DNA of 64,000 bases, taken from assembly GCA_019096065.1 (NCBI GenBank), contig JAGUCH010000001.1, positions 11,780,001-11,844,000 on the forward strand, given 5' to 3'. The position numbers and the translations under genes were made by a program. The stretch comes from Paracyclopina nana. Lineage: Eukaryota > Arthropoda > Copepoda > Cyclopoida > Cyclopettidae. Within the stretch, counting starts at the first letter, position 1. Each line of letters starts with the position of its first letter. Shown here piece by piece: positions 13,341 to 27,300 of the stretch. The notes under the pieces are model-generated. The model saw nothing but the letters and a program-made list of their open reading frames with translations, did not search any database and had not been told where the DNA came from.

Positions 13341-16300
13341 TTAAGGCTGACTGGAACCGCAAGACAGTTGCTTGGCCAACTGAGAATACTTCTGGAACTT
13401 GGACTGCGCGTTCTCCTCCTTGGACTCGGTCGGGCTCTTCATCATCTTGAGGCCATCCGAGGCAGCGCTCGAGGCCGTTGATGAAGCCACGGAGGCTGCA
13501 GGATTATTAGCGGGGGAGGCCATCATCATGCCGCCATCTTTGACAAAATGCATCTTGCTTAAGTGATGGCGATAGGCGCCCTTCGATATGAACGGGGTGT
13601 CGCAAAAGGGACACTTGAGCAGGCTGTCATTCACCACTGCCTGGTTGCAGGCCCAGGAAAAGGCCAAGATGGCGCCGGGGTCCGAGGACGGACCGCCAAA
13701 GGCCGCGGAGCCGTTGTTGCTGTTGGCGTTTTTCGCGCCACTGCCCGACTTCTTCTCAGTCTTGTCGCACAGCATTTGAAGTGCGGCCAAAGGGTGGCTT
13801 TTCTTCTTCGGCTTGGCAGCCTCGGCAGCTGGCGCTTCGTCCTCGGAGGCCGCTGAAGGGGCTTCTGGAGGCTCCTCCTCTGCTGGGGTCGCCGCAGGCG
13901 AGGGCGACCTCACCACAGACGACTTTGGACTCTCGGCGGCCTCGCTGCCATGGTTTTCGTTGTTGGCAGCCTCTGCGGTCGCAGCCTCGGAGGCCGATTG
14001 CCGTTCATCTTCCTCCTCACCATCATCACCTTCTTCCTCTTCAATTTTCGACTTTTTGACTACTGAAGCCGCGAGTGGGACCTCTTCAGCTGGAGCTGGG
14101 CTCTTCGAGGCCGCCGACTTGGCCGAGGGCGGCCTCTCTGAGGCTGCTCGGAAGCGGTCAGGTGAGCTGCATTCACTGCTGTTACTTCTGGTCGTGGTCG
14201 AGGCCGCAGACGAAATGGCATGCGGAAAAAAGCCGGGTGGGAAGCCGCCCGCTGCAGCCACTGCGGCCGCCATGTGAGAGGGCGACCTGAACATGGCCAT
14301 CGGGTCCATCAACGGCTTGTTGTAGTCCACGCCCTCGTCGATGCCCAGCCGCTGCAAGATGCTCATGTTGCTATCCGGCAACCTCTTCTTCGATCCAAAA
14401 TTGTTCTGGACCATCTTCTCCAAGGAGCCCAAAATGGACTTGGGCTCATCCTCTTTGTTGGAGGCCGAAATTGCGGGTGGAGAGGGGGAAACGAGCGACT
14501 TTTTCACCATCGTCGGGGGCGACACAGAGGGCGTTCGTGTACCGGCCGAGCTCGCGAAAAAGCGAGTCAAGTCGGCCATTGAGGTCACGACAGAGGCCGC
14601 TGCCGCCGCGGAGGTCGCTGCCAACGACGACGAGGCCGGCTTCGAGGCCGGGCCAACGCACTGTCTGATGTGTTCCACAAAGAGGTGCATGAGTATCTTG
14701 TCTCCGCACTTTTCACACGAAATCCTGCCCGCTGGGTCACTCGGCTTAACTTGCCCGCTGAGCTCTTGCTGAGCCCGCTCCAGCTCCAACAGCTTCCGTA
14801 CGGGCAATGACTTTTTGCGCTTCTCCTTTTGGCCTCCAGAGGACAAACCAGGCGACGAGGAAACAGTGGGGCTGGCCATCATGCCCACAGCAGCCCGCGG
14901 ACTCGTGCTGCCCGCTCGTGCCCGCTGTTGTTGTTGGCTAGGTGGGGTCTCGTCTTGCTTGTAGTGGTTGTTCTTCACCATGTGATCGCTCAGATCCTTG
15001 AGCGAGGAGAATCCCTGGTCGCACACTTTGCAGGTCAGCACTGCGTTGACGTGGTTCTGCGACGAGGCCGCGGCCTCGGGGCTCTTCCAAGACATGAGCT
15101 GCTCCTGCGAGATCACCTTGGTGTAGTGCTTGGTCTCCTGCATATGCTTGGTCATGATGTCGAGGCTGCGGAAGCTCTCGCCGCACCACATGCACTTGAG
15201 AATGTCTCTGGTTTGCTGCTCTCCGCGGCCAAGCCACACATCTTGGCCTCGCACCAGTTTCCTCGGCATGGGCAGCTGCTCCTTCAGAATGTCCCTCGAC
15301 TTGGAGGACGTCGAGGTCGTAGAGCCAACACTCGAGGCTGGGGGCGGCCTCAGCACACCCGGTGAGGGGATTGGAGGCCGTGCAATCGAGTTTGTGGGCA
15401 TCGTCGAGGCCGGCATGGTGGGCGAGGCCGGAATCGAGCCCCCGAAGTGCTTCGTCTCCTTCATGTGAGTCGTCAAGCTCTGCAGGCTGGGGTAGCTCTC
15501 CTTGCACCAGACACATTTGAAGATCTCTTTGTTGCTTTCGGGGCCGCGATTCAGCCACTGGGACTGCCAGGCCGACGGCCTCGAGGCCTGGGCCAATCGT
15601 TGCGAAGCCGACGTTGAGGCTGCCGAGCTGACGGCGGCCAAGTTGTTGTTACCCTTGGCAATCTCGCTCATCCTTTCGAGGGGGTTTTTGGGCTCAGCAG
15701 CGGTGGCCATCTGCAGCCGGGCCAAGGTCTCGGGGGTGAGGCTGCCCGAGGCTAAAAGCGGGTGCAAGAAGTGCCACGAGTTGGCCAGAGCAGAGGCCGA
15801 CAATTTGTCATCATAGCTGAGCTTTGGGACTTTGGCGCCGGCTGGGCTGTCAAGAGCCTTTTTGGCGCCGGACAGATCCAAGGGCGACTCTGTCAGCCTC
15901 GGCGATGAGGCCGGTGAGGTCTTCACCGAGGACAGGTTAAGCACTCCGGCCAAAGCTGCCGCGGAGGCCATTGAGGCGTCCTCGTGGTCCTCGTGTTTTC
16001 GCTTCCTTACTTGAGCAAGGGGATTGATTGAGTCTCTGACGGCCTCGGAGGCCGCTGCAGCGTTGCTCTGCTGAGCAAGGAGCTGGAGTTGGGCCAGTTG
16101 CACGGCGTACAACGAGGGGTTCAACGAGAGTAGAGTGGGGTTTAAGAGGAGAGCGGGGTTGGTTTTGAGCAGGTTGCTCACCATGTCAGCCTCCGAGGTC
16201 ACTGGCATCTTGAGTAGCGGGTTCACAAGCGAGGCTGCTTGTTTCAACAAGTTGACCGCTTCATCGGCGTCCTTCTTCGTGCTGCTGAAATTCAAAATAC

Positions 16301-17443
16301 GAGTTGATGCTTTTTGTTTTCCTTTTTGCACGGGTCAACCGTTCGGTCAATTTTAAGGCTTTCGGATTCATGCGTACGACAGCCAATTTTGCCTTGAATT
16401 TCGTTGTTAATCAGATATGCGATCGCAAATTGACCTGAATGCGTTGATTTGCTCTATTTTAATTACCCGTTGGTGTGGTCGGGCTCGAGGGCCTCGAGGG
16501 TGGGCAGGGTGCCCTCCTTGTCGGTGGACGAGGCCACCGAGGCTGAGTCCGAGTTGTGATCTTGGTGCGAGGAAGGATTATTTTGTCCATTCTCGGGAGG
16601 ATTTCCACTCGCGTTGTTTTCGCCTGTGAACATTACAAATGATGAACGTTAAAAGCAATAATTCATCGTTGAGAGATGTTAATGGCCGAAAAGGAGCCAT
16701 AAAGGAGCGTGAGTCTAGAATTAGATGCAATTTCTGCTCTGCTGCAGCAAATCCCCTAGCAGCTCAATGTGGACACAAATCACGAGTGCGCGCGCGCGTT
16801 GAGGCCATAAAGGTTGTCAGGTCCGGACCATCCGTCAGTCACGGCCCGTTTGGGATGTTATGGCGCTACTTTCTCATGAAAAGCCATGAGGCCAAGGGGT
16901 GAAAGCCACTTTAATCGCAATTGCCCGAGAATTTGCCGATAAATCACCACGTGGCTCGATTGAGCAGCAATCGCGCCGATTGATGTGGCGATGGAAATGT
17001 GGTCAAAGATGCCGCGCAAACTCATCAAAATTGGTGCAAAAGTTGCGCTGAGCAATAAAACCGGAGCGATTGCGGGTCTTCTCCGTGCTCCTCGTGGGAA
17101 CAATCAGTCACTACAATAAGAAGGTCGCGATGACCTCGGACGACGATCATCTTTGCAAAGCGCGGCCTCTTTGCCAAATGGCTGTAAAAAGGCGATCGGA
17201 CCGCGTAGAGCCTCTGGCAAGCGTTTCCTTACCGTCCTCCGAGGTTGCTCCCGTCTTTTGGGGGCAGTTTTGCTTCCGCCTCCCCATTTTCTTGTCGATG
17301 AGCCTCTGTACGACTGAATCGAGGCTGCTCGAGGCCAAAGTTGCAGCGGAGGTCAAAGAGTTGGCTTCAATGGTATTGTTGTTATTGCTTGACTCACACT
17401 TGTCTCGCTCCACCTTAACAGTCATGTTTCTGACAAAGGCCAT
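13341..17443 (-). CDS. tsh: Teashirt/tiptop-type C2H2 zinc-finger transcription factor (3 coding exons)
   Basis: Coding exons, minus strand: 17443-17233, 16623-16467 and 16284-13341. Junction phases (1, then 2) match and both junctions rebuild glycine codons, giving 1103 residues. Features in order: a Ser/Asn-rich N-terminus; a PLDLS motif near 257-261, typical of CtBP recruitment; three widely spaced C-x2-C-x12-H-x5-H fingers near 380-403, 487-509 and 541-563; a C-x2-C...H...C knuckle near 646-665; an acidic Glu/Ser/Ala stretch near 870-890; and a C-terminal finger near 1014-1035. This finger type and order are diagnostic of the Teashirt family, nuclear DNA-binding repressors that act with Hox, Hth and Wnt inputs in trunk and appendage patterning. 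Teashirt and tiptop cannot be separated here. A pyrimidine tract ending in CAG just before the ATG at 17443 hints at an upstream, probably untranslated, exon. The last exon alone could start internally at 16331 (996 codons), but the phase-matched upstream exons argue against that. Confidence 0.9.
16285..16466 (-). other. Intron 2 of teashirt-like gene
   Basis: 182-bp intron with donor GTAATT after two bases of a glycine codon and acceptor TTTCAG. Reading straight through gives the alternative in-frame Met at 16331. Confidence 0.8.
16624..17232 (-). other. Intron 1 of teashirt-like gene, with two TTTATGGC-type sites
   Basis: 609-bp intron with donor GTAAGG and acceptor TTCACAG. It carries GCCATAAA at 16696-16703 and 16804-16811, both on the plus strand. 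Such sites fit a Hox/Caudal-responsive intronic element, which is inference. Confidence 0.75.
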
Positions 17444-18310
17444 GAGTGAGGCTGGAGAAGAAGGCTGCCTGACTGATCATGACAGCATGAATTCGAGGCC
17501 GAAAATGAGTGTGAGGTCGCGTCTCGAGGCCTTCGGATCAACTGAAGAAATGTGATCAGATCGGATGCGCTCGCGCTTTTCGGCCACGCTCGCTCCAAGT
17601 GCGTTCAACGGCGATTGGCGGCGCGAATCGCCGCCGGCCGAATTTGGGGTCGCGACGACAGAAAAATCTTGTCCGTCACCCGTCTTCGAACCGCATATGA
17701 CAGAGCGATGACGGCATCACACGGCCATTTTTGGGGGGGCTTTCTTTTATGGCCTCGCAGGCTTTCGAATTTGACCTCACACCGATCGATTGAGTTGCTG
17801 CCGCGCTGCTGCTCCTGCCGGCTGACAAAAATATCCAGCCTCAAGTTCGCGCAAAGTATCGAGCCTGATGATGGGTTTGATTGGAAGATATACATCAGAC
17901 GAGTGTCACGAGCAGCAGAGAGTCCGCATCCATCACCACTTCTGATAGATTTTGGCAACTCGATAGATAGATTTTGAGAAATTATTGCTGAACGAAGAAA
18001 ATCCAATGCCTGATTAGTATCACGGCCTGCTTCAATCTCGGCCACGGCGGATGATTTAGAACGCCACGCTTTGATCATAAAATTCTGATTGGCCTCCCAA
18101 ATTCGTGCTAAGCTTCAAGAGACAATCAGAAATAATGGCTATTGTTATACTGCTATGTAACTTGGAGGGCATTTTTCCAGAAGAAGGCTTCTTCAGCGGT
18201 CTAGACATTGCGGAGCCCTTTTGTTTACCAAACGCTCGCTAGCTCGGTAACAGTGGCTGAAAATCTTTCCAATCATAGCAGCGAGAGAGAGAGAGAGAGA
18301 GTGAAATATT
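17444..18310 (-). promoter_or_regulatory. Putative 5' flank/promoter region of teashirt-like gene
   Basis: CpG-richer than its surroundings up to about 17.7 kb. It contains TTTATGGC at 17746-17753, a possible splice acceptor directly before the ATG, and a (GA)9 run at 18283-18301 that could bind a GAGA-type factor. No TATA box could be assigned. A 157-codon open frame at 17605-18078 has no recognisable domain and is treated as chance. Confidence 0.35.
18283..18301 (+). repeat. (GA)n microsatellite
   Basis: About nine perfect GA dinucleotides, roughly 840 bp upstream of the teashirt-like start codon. Confidence 0.9.
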
Positions 18311-21300
18311 TGAGACCTTAGAAAACCGCGCTCGGCCCCGCGCGATCTAATAACTGATAATCACAGGGTTCGGTGAAGAGCTAGGCGGCGATAAATCTAC
18401 AACAGCTTTGCTTATATGCTAGCGGCTGCTAGTGGCCACCCTGGGAAACCTGGGTAAAAAATGAGTTCCTGTGCAAGAAGCGGCTGCGGAGCTCCACTTT
18501 TTGAACGGACTTTTTAGCAGGCCAGGACCCCTGAGTGCACATCTAACTAGCCAGCCGGAATGGGTATGAAGGAATAATATACGAGGGAACATCATAAACT
18601 ATGGATCTGTGAAATGGCGTGACACTTACAATGGGTTTTGAGCTAAGATACAAGAGCACATAATTCAAAAGTGGGGGGCGGAGCTGAACCTGAAGTAAAA
18701 CGCGAATTCCATCTCTTGGACCATCTGGAGAAGATATTCTTTACTCACTTGCTAATCAACGCAGAACCTACTCTGCCTTTGACCATCTAGCTTGACGTTT
18801 TCGTGTCCATGTCATTAGCAATAGATTCTGGTTGGTGACATCACAGCACGCAAATACTCTAACTATGAGCTTCTTCATTGATTAACACAATTGTGCTTTT
18901 TTCAGAGAACAAGGATTGCAATCATCATTTTTAACTCGCTTATGATGATGACACATCAGCATCACTTGAAAAGCATTTAGCATTTCCAGCACATGACGAG
19001 GAGATCAATCCTGAAGTTATTGTACGAGCAATTATCAGCTTTTTATTGTGGCCACTTCAAGCCCTATGGAAAAATGCTTGATACGAAAGCGCTAAAAAGG
19101 GTCGATTAAAGGTGAGAAGAAGGTGCGCAAATATGCTTGCCTCCAGAAGGTGTCTATTTGGTCTTAAATGTTCACACGTAATCAGGGCCGAAGACTGACA
19201 CCTGTCAGCTCCGTGATAACTTGAGCGGTCATTAGGTGGCACGCAGCCGTCAACTTCTATCAATCAACGAGAAGTTCTTGTTAGTATAACTAAATTGTTC
19301 CACCGTCTCTACGCAGCTTCGAATACTTTTGATATATACAGATCAAATGCACAGCTAACACACACGTTTGATGAAGATGAATAACCTTTTTGCTTTAATG
19401 AATCCGGATCAAGTTGCAAAATGATGAATATGCCCCCAGTTTGTCTCTGCCTTTGTTGCTGCTCTTACCTACAGGAAATCGAGAGATTTCTCAAAAGCCG
19501 CAACAAATTTGGTACTGCCATAATTACAAAGTGGAGCAGCTAAAAATTGCTCAGGCCAAGTCACCAATTTCAGTTTGCTAATGTTATTTCCCCTACAGCA
19601 TTTGTGTTGCTATTATATTGCGAGTGCTCTGGCATTTCATTTGGGAAGCTTGTAAGCAGAAGAAGAATCCTTCAGAGAGGAGAAATGGAAAATGCTCTCT
19701 GTGTGAATAATGACTATAGAACTATTTGAATGGGTCTACGCGGGTTTTTGATTTGAAATCTCGAGTAGAATGATAAATGATTGTGCGTGTGATTGGCGTT
19801 TGTAGCAATGGGCTTCCATCATCATCTACATGCTAGCTAAAACTTTTCCATCTATCATCAACGCGAACTGTCAAAAACATCCTAGTAATGCAGTCATTAA
19901 TGAGAAGTCATAGTAATACCATGATAATTGAAGTCGATACACCAACAAAGAAGAGCGAGCCCTGGAGGTACAGTAAAGACACAGTGGGCAGCACACTGGG
20001 CTACGCGCAAAAAAAACCACCAGCAAATTCATTTCAATTTCTCCTAAGCGTACTAATACTCTGCTTTTTCCCAGAAAGTGGATAGTTGAAAAGATGGCTC
20101 ATTTGTGACCAAAAACAGAGCTTGTGGCTTTTTTGCAGAATTGCCCACAGTGAATTAGCGAGAGCGTAGGTTTTTGGTGTCGACGGGTGGTAGAGACACT
20201 ACCAATGACTAGATGACTTTGATGGATTGTTCCGCAATGACAACCACAATACTATAGCACTCTATACAGGTGCTTCACAAAAAATCGATCCGTTTTGTCA
20301 ACTACTACGAATCATGACATTTAAAGTTGCTTTGACGAAATGAGAATCGTGGTGGGTAGTCTCAACGACATTTATGCTGAATGGTGACGGAAAATTTTAG
20401 GATAGTAGTAGAGCTATGCAAGAAACTTTGATGTTGTCATGCAATATGGAGATTGCACACAATTCGTTTGTCATGTAAGTGTTAGTTATTTGTCGTGGCA
20501 TTTGAATGATCCCAACCAGGTAAATCGTAGTTTGAATTGTTGGTGAACGATTGAAAAGTAGTATAAGTTTTCCGTACTCTCCAGCAACTAGATCTTAACA
20601 AACATCTCTCACTATGTGCCAAACTAGTCAGCCGCACTTGTCGACGCTTAGTCTCATAGACTAACTCTTTTTCTCAACCGCAGGCTCCAAAACTAGTCAG
20701 CCATTTTGGAGATGCCAAGCACTCAAGTGGACGGAAGAAATGCTAATGCCATGTGGACTACGACAATCTAAACGAGGTTTGACATGGTTGTTATCGAAAA
20801 GTAGTTGTAGCAAGCAAACTTCTTTTTGCAAATAAACGAAACCTTGTACTTGTTTTCAAGCACGATAATCCGAAAATCTGACCGCTATGCGCAAAAAACT
20901 GTTTTGAATCCTCGGTTATGAAGGCTGCGTTTGCCTTGCCTACAGCCATTGGCCTCTTGCTGAGGCCTTCAGCAAATCAAATGGCATTGTTTGATGTCAT
21001 ATGCAGCAATATTTTATTAATCACTTAAATAATTTGTCTCCAAGCCTGAGTTTTTTGCCAAAGGTCCAAGGTCCCAGAGCCTGCCTTATTCGAATCCAAA
21101 CTTGTCTTTCCGGTAGTCCAAAATCGCCGGCTCCGAGTTGATTTCAGCAGCGCCGAGCCCGCGTAGTCTTCAAGCCTGAGTTTTTGCCAAGTCCAAGCCC
21201 CCTGAGCTTGTCTTATTCAAATCCAAAATTGGCCGGCTCCCGAGTCGATTTCGGCAGCGCAGAGCTCGTAGTGGCCAAGGGGAAACGGAAATGGACAAAA

Positions 21301-24300
21301 TTGTAAACAAAGTTCATGAGCAATTTTAACTTTCATTTTTCAATCACGAATTGCTCTAAAGTAGTCCCAAGAATTGTAGAAAAAGAACTCTTCCGATCAC
21401 TCTGACATCTGCAACTCCTTGTGCCAAAACCCATTTGCAGAAGGATCATCAAAACCTAATATAAGGGGAAAAAATATATTTGTTGAAAACAAATACAAGT
21501 TTGAGACTACTTTAAGGAAGTTAGGCTGACATTACTTTGCACATCAAATGTACTCAAAAGTGGTCTCACCATTATACTACTTTTCGATGCACTATCTTGG
21601 TAAACCTTGTCGGATCGAAAAGTAGTTCTTGTTTCGCGAAAAGCGATACAGCACGGGAAAATTTTTCCTGGTTGGGATGTGTCATTGTTGGCTTGAAACA
21701 AGGGCCAATAATTCCATTTAGCGTAATTTTGAAGTGACGCGTAATATATGCGCGAGTAATGGCTGTCAACGAACGGCAAGCCCAGTCATTTGAAATAATT
21801 GCTTGACTCTCAATCCATGATGGCTCTTTCGTCTGGGATGACCACTAAATTCTAGGTGAAAAATGAATACCAATTATTTGTGCCATTCCTCGCTGAGGAA
21901 CCAAGATTGAAGTAAAGTAGTGAATGTCCTGCCATGATGATCTATCGCGTCGTTATTTCTCGTTGTAGAAAATTGCGACTGTCAGCCTTCCCTGTGATGG
22001 ATGGATGGCAGAGCTGACGACGAATAATATACATCAGGACACACACAAATATAGTAGAAGTGTCCGTCTCCGAAAAAATGTAGTCATAATTCAGATTTCA
22101 ACTCTGACGCTAATTAAAGCAGACATTTTGATGCATTGGGGCCATTATTGGCAGAGAAAAAAAATTCTGTCTGGAAGTGGAATAGTGAGTATGCAAATAA
22201 TTACTCGAGCTATTTCAAATTAAGCCAAGATGAGGGAGGTCATTGCCATAAATTCAAGCTCATTAGACAGAGTGGAACGCAAAACCGCCCATAAGCTATT
22301 GACAGGAGGCCATATGCTCTCTATAATTCAGAGTCTGCTGCAATGACTGCCATATTTCAAAATCATAACCCATTCTTCTTTCTGGCATCTCTATGAACTG
22401 CCCTCGCTGTATGTAGTAACAGATCTGCTATAGCCTAACACGTCTCAATTCCATCATCAGTGAAAAATGGACTAATTATGCACGGGATTGGAGAGCAGCA
22501 GATGAACGCCGCACATGAAATTAAGCCTGTATATACCACCACAAGCTATAATACCCCCCTGAAACTGCTACAATGAGATATGAACCCGCTGCGATCGAAT
22601 ATTGCAGCAATCACATTTTATGGGCATGAAAGGCAGTTAACTCCAATTGGATCGACGTATCATTAGATAAACAGCAGTCAAATGAAATTCACTTTCCCGT
22701 GATGAGCTCACGATCCGAGTCTTTTCATGTTAATCATGCTCGAATCACGAAAAATGCAAAAATTGTCGTGATGGCATATCCACTCGCACTTTTGATCACA
22801 ACATTGATGGCCTTTACGCTTCATTATAGCCTTTGTTTGGTTTCCCATTCATGCAGCGCTGATACACTAAATACGTACACGTATGTTTTTAAGCATCTCT
22901 TCTCGTTTTGGGGAAAAAAGTCCAGGCCCGCATTTTCTCGTCAAAGGGCCCAGAAGCCATGAAAATGGCCTCTCTCCTACTGCGCTACCACTCGAGTCAA
23001 AAACTCTTTTTTATGCGCCATTTGCCCCTCTGTGGCAGCCGTCCAATCTTGTAATTGACATCGCGGATGATTTGTAGAAATTGCCCTGACGAATACTGCT
23101 ACGTTCTGGAAGACTGGAGCACACAGGGCCAAACGTCGAGAGAAAAGCGTTAACTCTGCAGTCACGATAAAGCAAACAGATGGGAAGGGCCTCCTCGGCT
23201 GTGCTCAAAAATTGTATAGGTAGATGGAAGAAAACATCAATATTTATGGGTTGTGCATGATGCATTTAGCATTGCTGGCGTGAAAAGAGTTGAATGGCCA
23301 AAGTTGAGCCCATTTTCTCAAAAGGTTGTAATTCACGCTGATGCTTGCTCGAAAAAGCCCCGCCTCCCCATCTACCTCCTATAAAAGAGCGAATTTTCAT
23401 CATGATGGACGAAAAACTAATCAAAGCTCGTCGTCGTCGTCAGCTGCAGCTAATATTTATGTCCCAAACTGCCCTGTAATTTTCTAGGTAAAATTCAGGA
23501 AACGATCGCTAATGAAAAATTATTTATAGTGACTTTTCAGCCCAGTGTGCTTTCGTCAGTGGCCCAGTGTGTTTTTAGCAATATCCATGCTTCATCAAGA
23601 CCCCCTAATTACGAATTATTTATGGGACTCTTGATAAAACTGGAGCTGCCATCTGCTGCTGCACTGCTGCCATAATTTGGCAGATGATCCGGGCATCTCG
23701 ACTACATAGTGCTACATACAGTGGTGAGTCTTGAATCTGCCATAAACCATCCTCAAGTTTGACGTGCACCTCGTTACATGTACATAGAACTAGCGCTTGC
23801 GCATGGGGCCATAACTTTTGTGCAACATGTCTGCAAACGATGAGATATGGCCATCTAAAAATGAATTCTGGCCCCCTATTCCCAAGCCTATACCTCACCT
23901 TCCCTTCGATCACCACAATCGACCCGCGTGCACATTAAGGTAAACGCACTTTGTCTCACAGCACTGAAAACTGACTTTCGTTTTGCTTCTCCTCAACTTC
24001 CGCTCAGCGAATTGAGCCCGCTCAGCTGATTTTGGCTTGAATCTCTCTTTTGTTGTCAAGGCGAACGCAAAACGATGACCGGCCCGTCAGCAAGCGCAAC
24101 AACGGTCAACATGCTTCAAAATTAGGTCGATTAAAGCGATAGTTTTTTTTCACGTTCACAATTGCCGCCCTAGTTCTAGAGGCTCGCTTCGATTTGGGGT
24201 AAAGTGAAACTAGAATATAGCAATGCCATAATTCTGCGGTCATGCCAAAACGACGCCGCGCTGGTTCCAAATGGCTTCTTTTTCCAGAGCTAGATGTATA

Positions 24301-27300
24301 CCAGAAAGGCTGGATGTTTCTTGAGGATTTGATCTTATCTCTTGTCGTTGCCGTTCGCTATCTTTATGAACTCGCAGCATTTTCACAAAATAACTTGCAT
24401 TTCCCAGTAAAAAACGAAAAGCCAAGCACGCTTCCAATCTTTAATGTTGGATTTAACAAGAATGTTGGACGTAAAATGATGACGGAATGTAGTTCGACTT
24501 TGGTGGATCTCGCACAAAAGCTACAAATCATTGGGGCAGCGATAAAAGCTGTCAGACGGATGCCATCACTCAGTTCGGGGACCATTTCCTTTGCGAGCAA
24601 TCATTGCACACTGTGGAATCAATCAAAAAAAGTAACGAAACCTAGAAATGCCCAGAATTTTCTTGGAGCGCCGATTTGCCCAAAAAACATGCATTCCAGT
24701 CTTGATAAAGGGAACGCAAATTAAGCTAATTAACTCTTTAATGGTGTACTCACGCGTTAATGTTTATCTAAGAGCTCAACTGGCTTTGTAGGCCCCCGAT
24801 TCATTGAAAAATCAAACCGGGTTATAAAACGTTCGAAATGGCCCCTGGAGAAGAGAAAAGTTGCATCAAGGGCCTTGAAAAGAGTGTTTGGTGGGATTGA
24901 TTTACGGGCTAAACTGGTTGCCGTTCTTTTTAAGGCCTAATTTTCATGATGTGCAAAATTATTCAGGAGCCCTTTAAAATAGGCTGTCGAGTCTCATAAA
25001 TTCGGGCTAAAGAAAAGAAAACGGCTCAAATGAGATTGTGAGCCTTTTAAGGGTTCGCGCCAATCAATGAGGGTCAAAGTCATAGTAAAATGAAGGTTAG
25101 CTCAATGCTGCAGCTGGTAGCGCTTTTTTCAAAACAGCGCTACCTCAAAAAGGACGCCTGCTATCGACGGCATCTTTTTTCGCTTATCGTCCACTTCTTC
25201 TGTTTAGTATTTCCCCCCATTTCCAGATGTCAAGGTTCCCATCCATCCCTTTGGTGAAATATTTCCCTGGATCACGTCTGATCGGGAAATTTATGAGCAC
25301 AAGTTAGCCAGGACACCCTGGCGAGACGTGAATAGTGAAGGCTGTACATCAAGTTGTCATAAATCAGAGGATTGCTTCCATCTGATGGCGTCCACGTTTC
25401 AAATAGTGTTTTGAAAACTTGCGCAAAAAATCCTCAATGGTCTGCTGATGTGAAGAAAACGTCACAGGAATCCAGATTTACGGCCTCTGACTCATACTCC
25501 TGAGCCATTATGACTGTTGTGGGATCACATCATATGTGTTTGGAAGAGATAATGGCTAGCTGCACTGGCAGAATTATGGCTAAAATATTCCTGCTATAAT
25601 AAAACCAAGATAGATGGCCAGCTAAAAGTCACTCTTTATATACCAGTCTTCTGCGTGGAGGAAAATAATAAGCCCAGATAGCAAAAAAGGATCTGGAGCA
25701 GACAGCTTTTTGCATGATTGACCTTTTTTGTGTGCAGCAACTGCAATTCGATATTATTGCAAAAAAGAAGGGTGACATGGTGTGTTTATTGACACAAATG
25801 CTTCTTTAGGTCATATTCGTTTGAAACTTTGAGTAAAGCGAGTGGTGAGACTAGCCGGGCCGGGCCGGGGTCAGCGTACTGCGTTGCACGCTATGATGTA
25901 AACATAATGTGTTGTCAATTTGGGGAGCCCAAGCCGTTGTTGGCCATGCGGTGCTTTTTGAATGATTGTTTTTGGCATGAATCAGCAGCGTTTTGCATAC
26001 TACTATGCTGTGATGGGTAAGGAAATGCAATCTCTTCTTGAAAAGTTGCTAAAGTGCAAACATGCCAGACGCACTCGTCACAAAAGCTTTAAAAGTGACA
26101 GCCTAGTCAAAAGGTGTGTCACAGACATCAGAATCCATAAGAGGCGGATCCCAATAATGTGGAGTAGTAGCAGCACGCAGAAATTACAATTGTTTGTGAC
26201 GTTTAGATTATGGCCCTTCCAGGATATTTGTAGGCAGCCATAAGTAATTGCCAAATTCCTAATTGAAAATAAACTTCCAGTTTTGCTGACTCCCATTAGT
26301 CAATCATGGACATTACCGGCGCTCTCTCTTTTTTGCAATAGGGGCGCCAGTTGATTGATTTTTTCCTTTGCTTCTTGACAGCCAAACTTCGGCACTTTTT
26401 GTGATGACAAATCGGCCTAATTAAAACGTCATCCGATCTCGGTTGACGCGGCGTCTCTGCCATTTTATAAATGGACTCTGAAAATAAAGGCTATTTCTAG
26501 CCAACCAACTGGAATTCGCTTAAAGCCATGAAAATCGTAATTATTTTTGGTTCCACGTTTGGGGTGTTTATGTGTGCGCCAGAATGTGATGCATAACAAA
26601 AAAAAGGGGCAGAATTTATGGCACATCGCGAGTAGCTGGCAGCCGTATGATTTACAACTCTCTGGCATTATAGGAGCTAACTGCAAAATTTGAAGCCAGT
26701 CCAGGGAAGACTGAAGTTTGTTACTCGCGCGCACACAAACTGATTGCTGGCAAATGAGTATGATGGAAAGAATTATGACTTCCCTGCTCCCATAAAGACT
26801 TGGCTCGGAGCTAATTTTTTCAAAGCGCTCTATTCAAGCCTTTAGCCATGGCACAAATTAATTTCAGAAAATGCCTTTGGTTTTCTTATGCAATTCTGGC
26901 TGTCGTCATGGCAATTATACTTTGGCTCAGTCATGTGACCAGTTTTAAATAGCTTTTATTTGAGCTGGTAACAAGACTCAGCCTTTAAGGTAGCAAAAGG
27001 AGAAACTAGAGCATCGTCACTCTCCTTTTTTTGGCGATGATGCTTGATTAAAGCTGTGTGAGCCTCATTTGGGTGCCATCAGTCATGTGCAATGTGCGCA
27101 TGCATGAGCAGTTATTTGTTTTTGATGCGTGACCGATCAGCTGACGAGTATATGGTATAGTACGTAACTCTTTATGAATAAACACTTCCGACGACGACTC
27201 AGATATTCATTACTGCATCATGCATCAGTAAACTGGTAAGCAAAGCAAAGAAATGAGGCCTGAAGATGGATGCTTCCGTCGTCATAATCTATAACCAACT

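Noticed and set aside
13563-15816. Several plus-strand open frames of 90-180 codons
   Set aside because: They are antisense to the GC-rich teashirt exon 3, a usual cause of spurious long frames; no domains.
17605-18078. 157-codon minus-strand frame upstream of teashirt
   Set aside because: No domain, no clear splice link to the teashirt exons, and it lies in CpG-richer DNA where stops are fewer.
24242-24724. 160-codon plus-strand frame
   Set aside because: No recognisable domain or homology, no splice partners; length is possible by chance in 64 kb.
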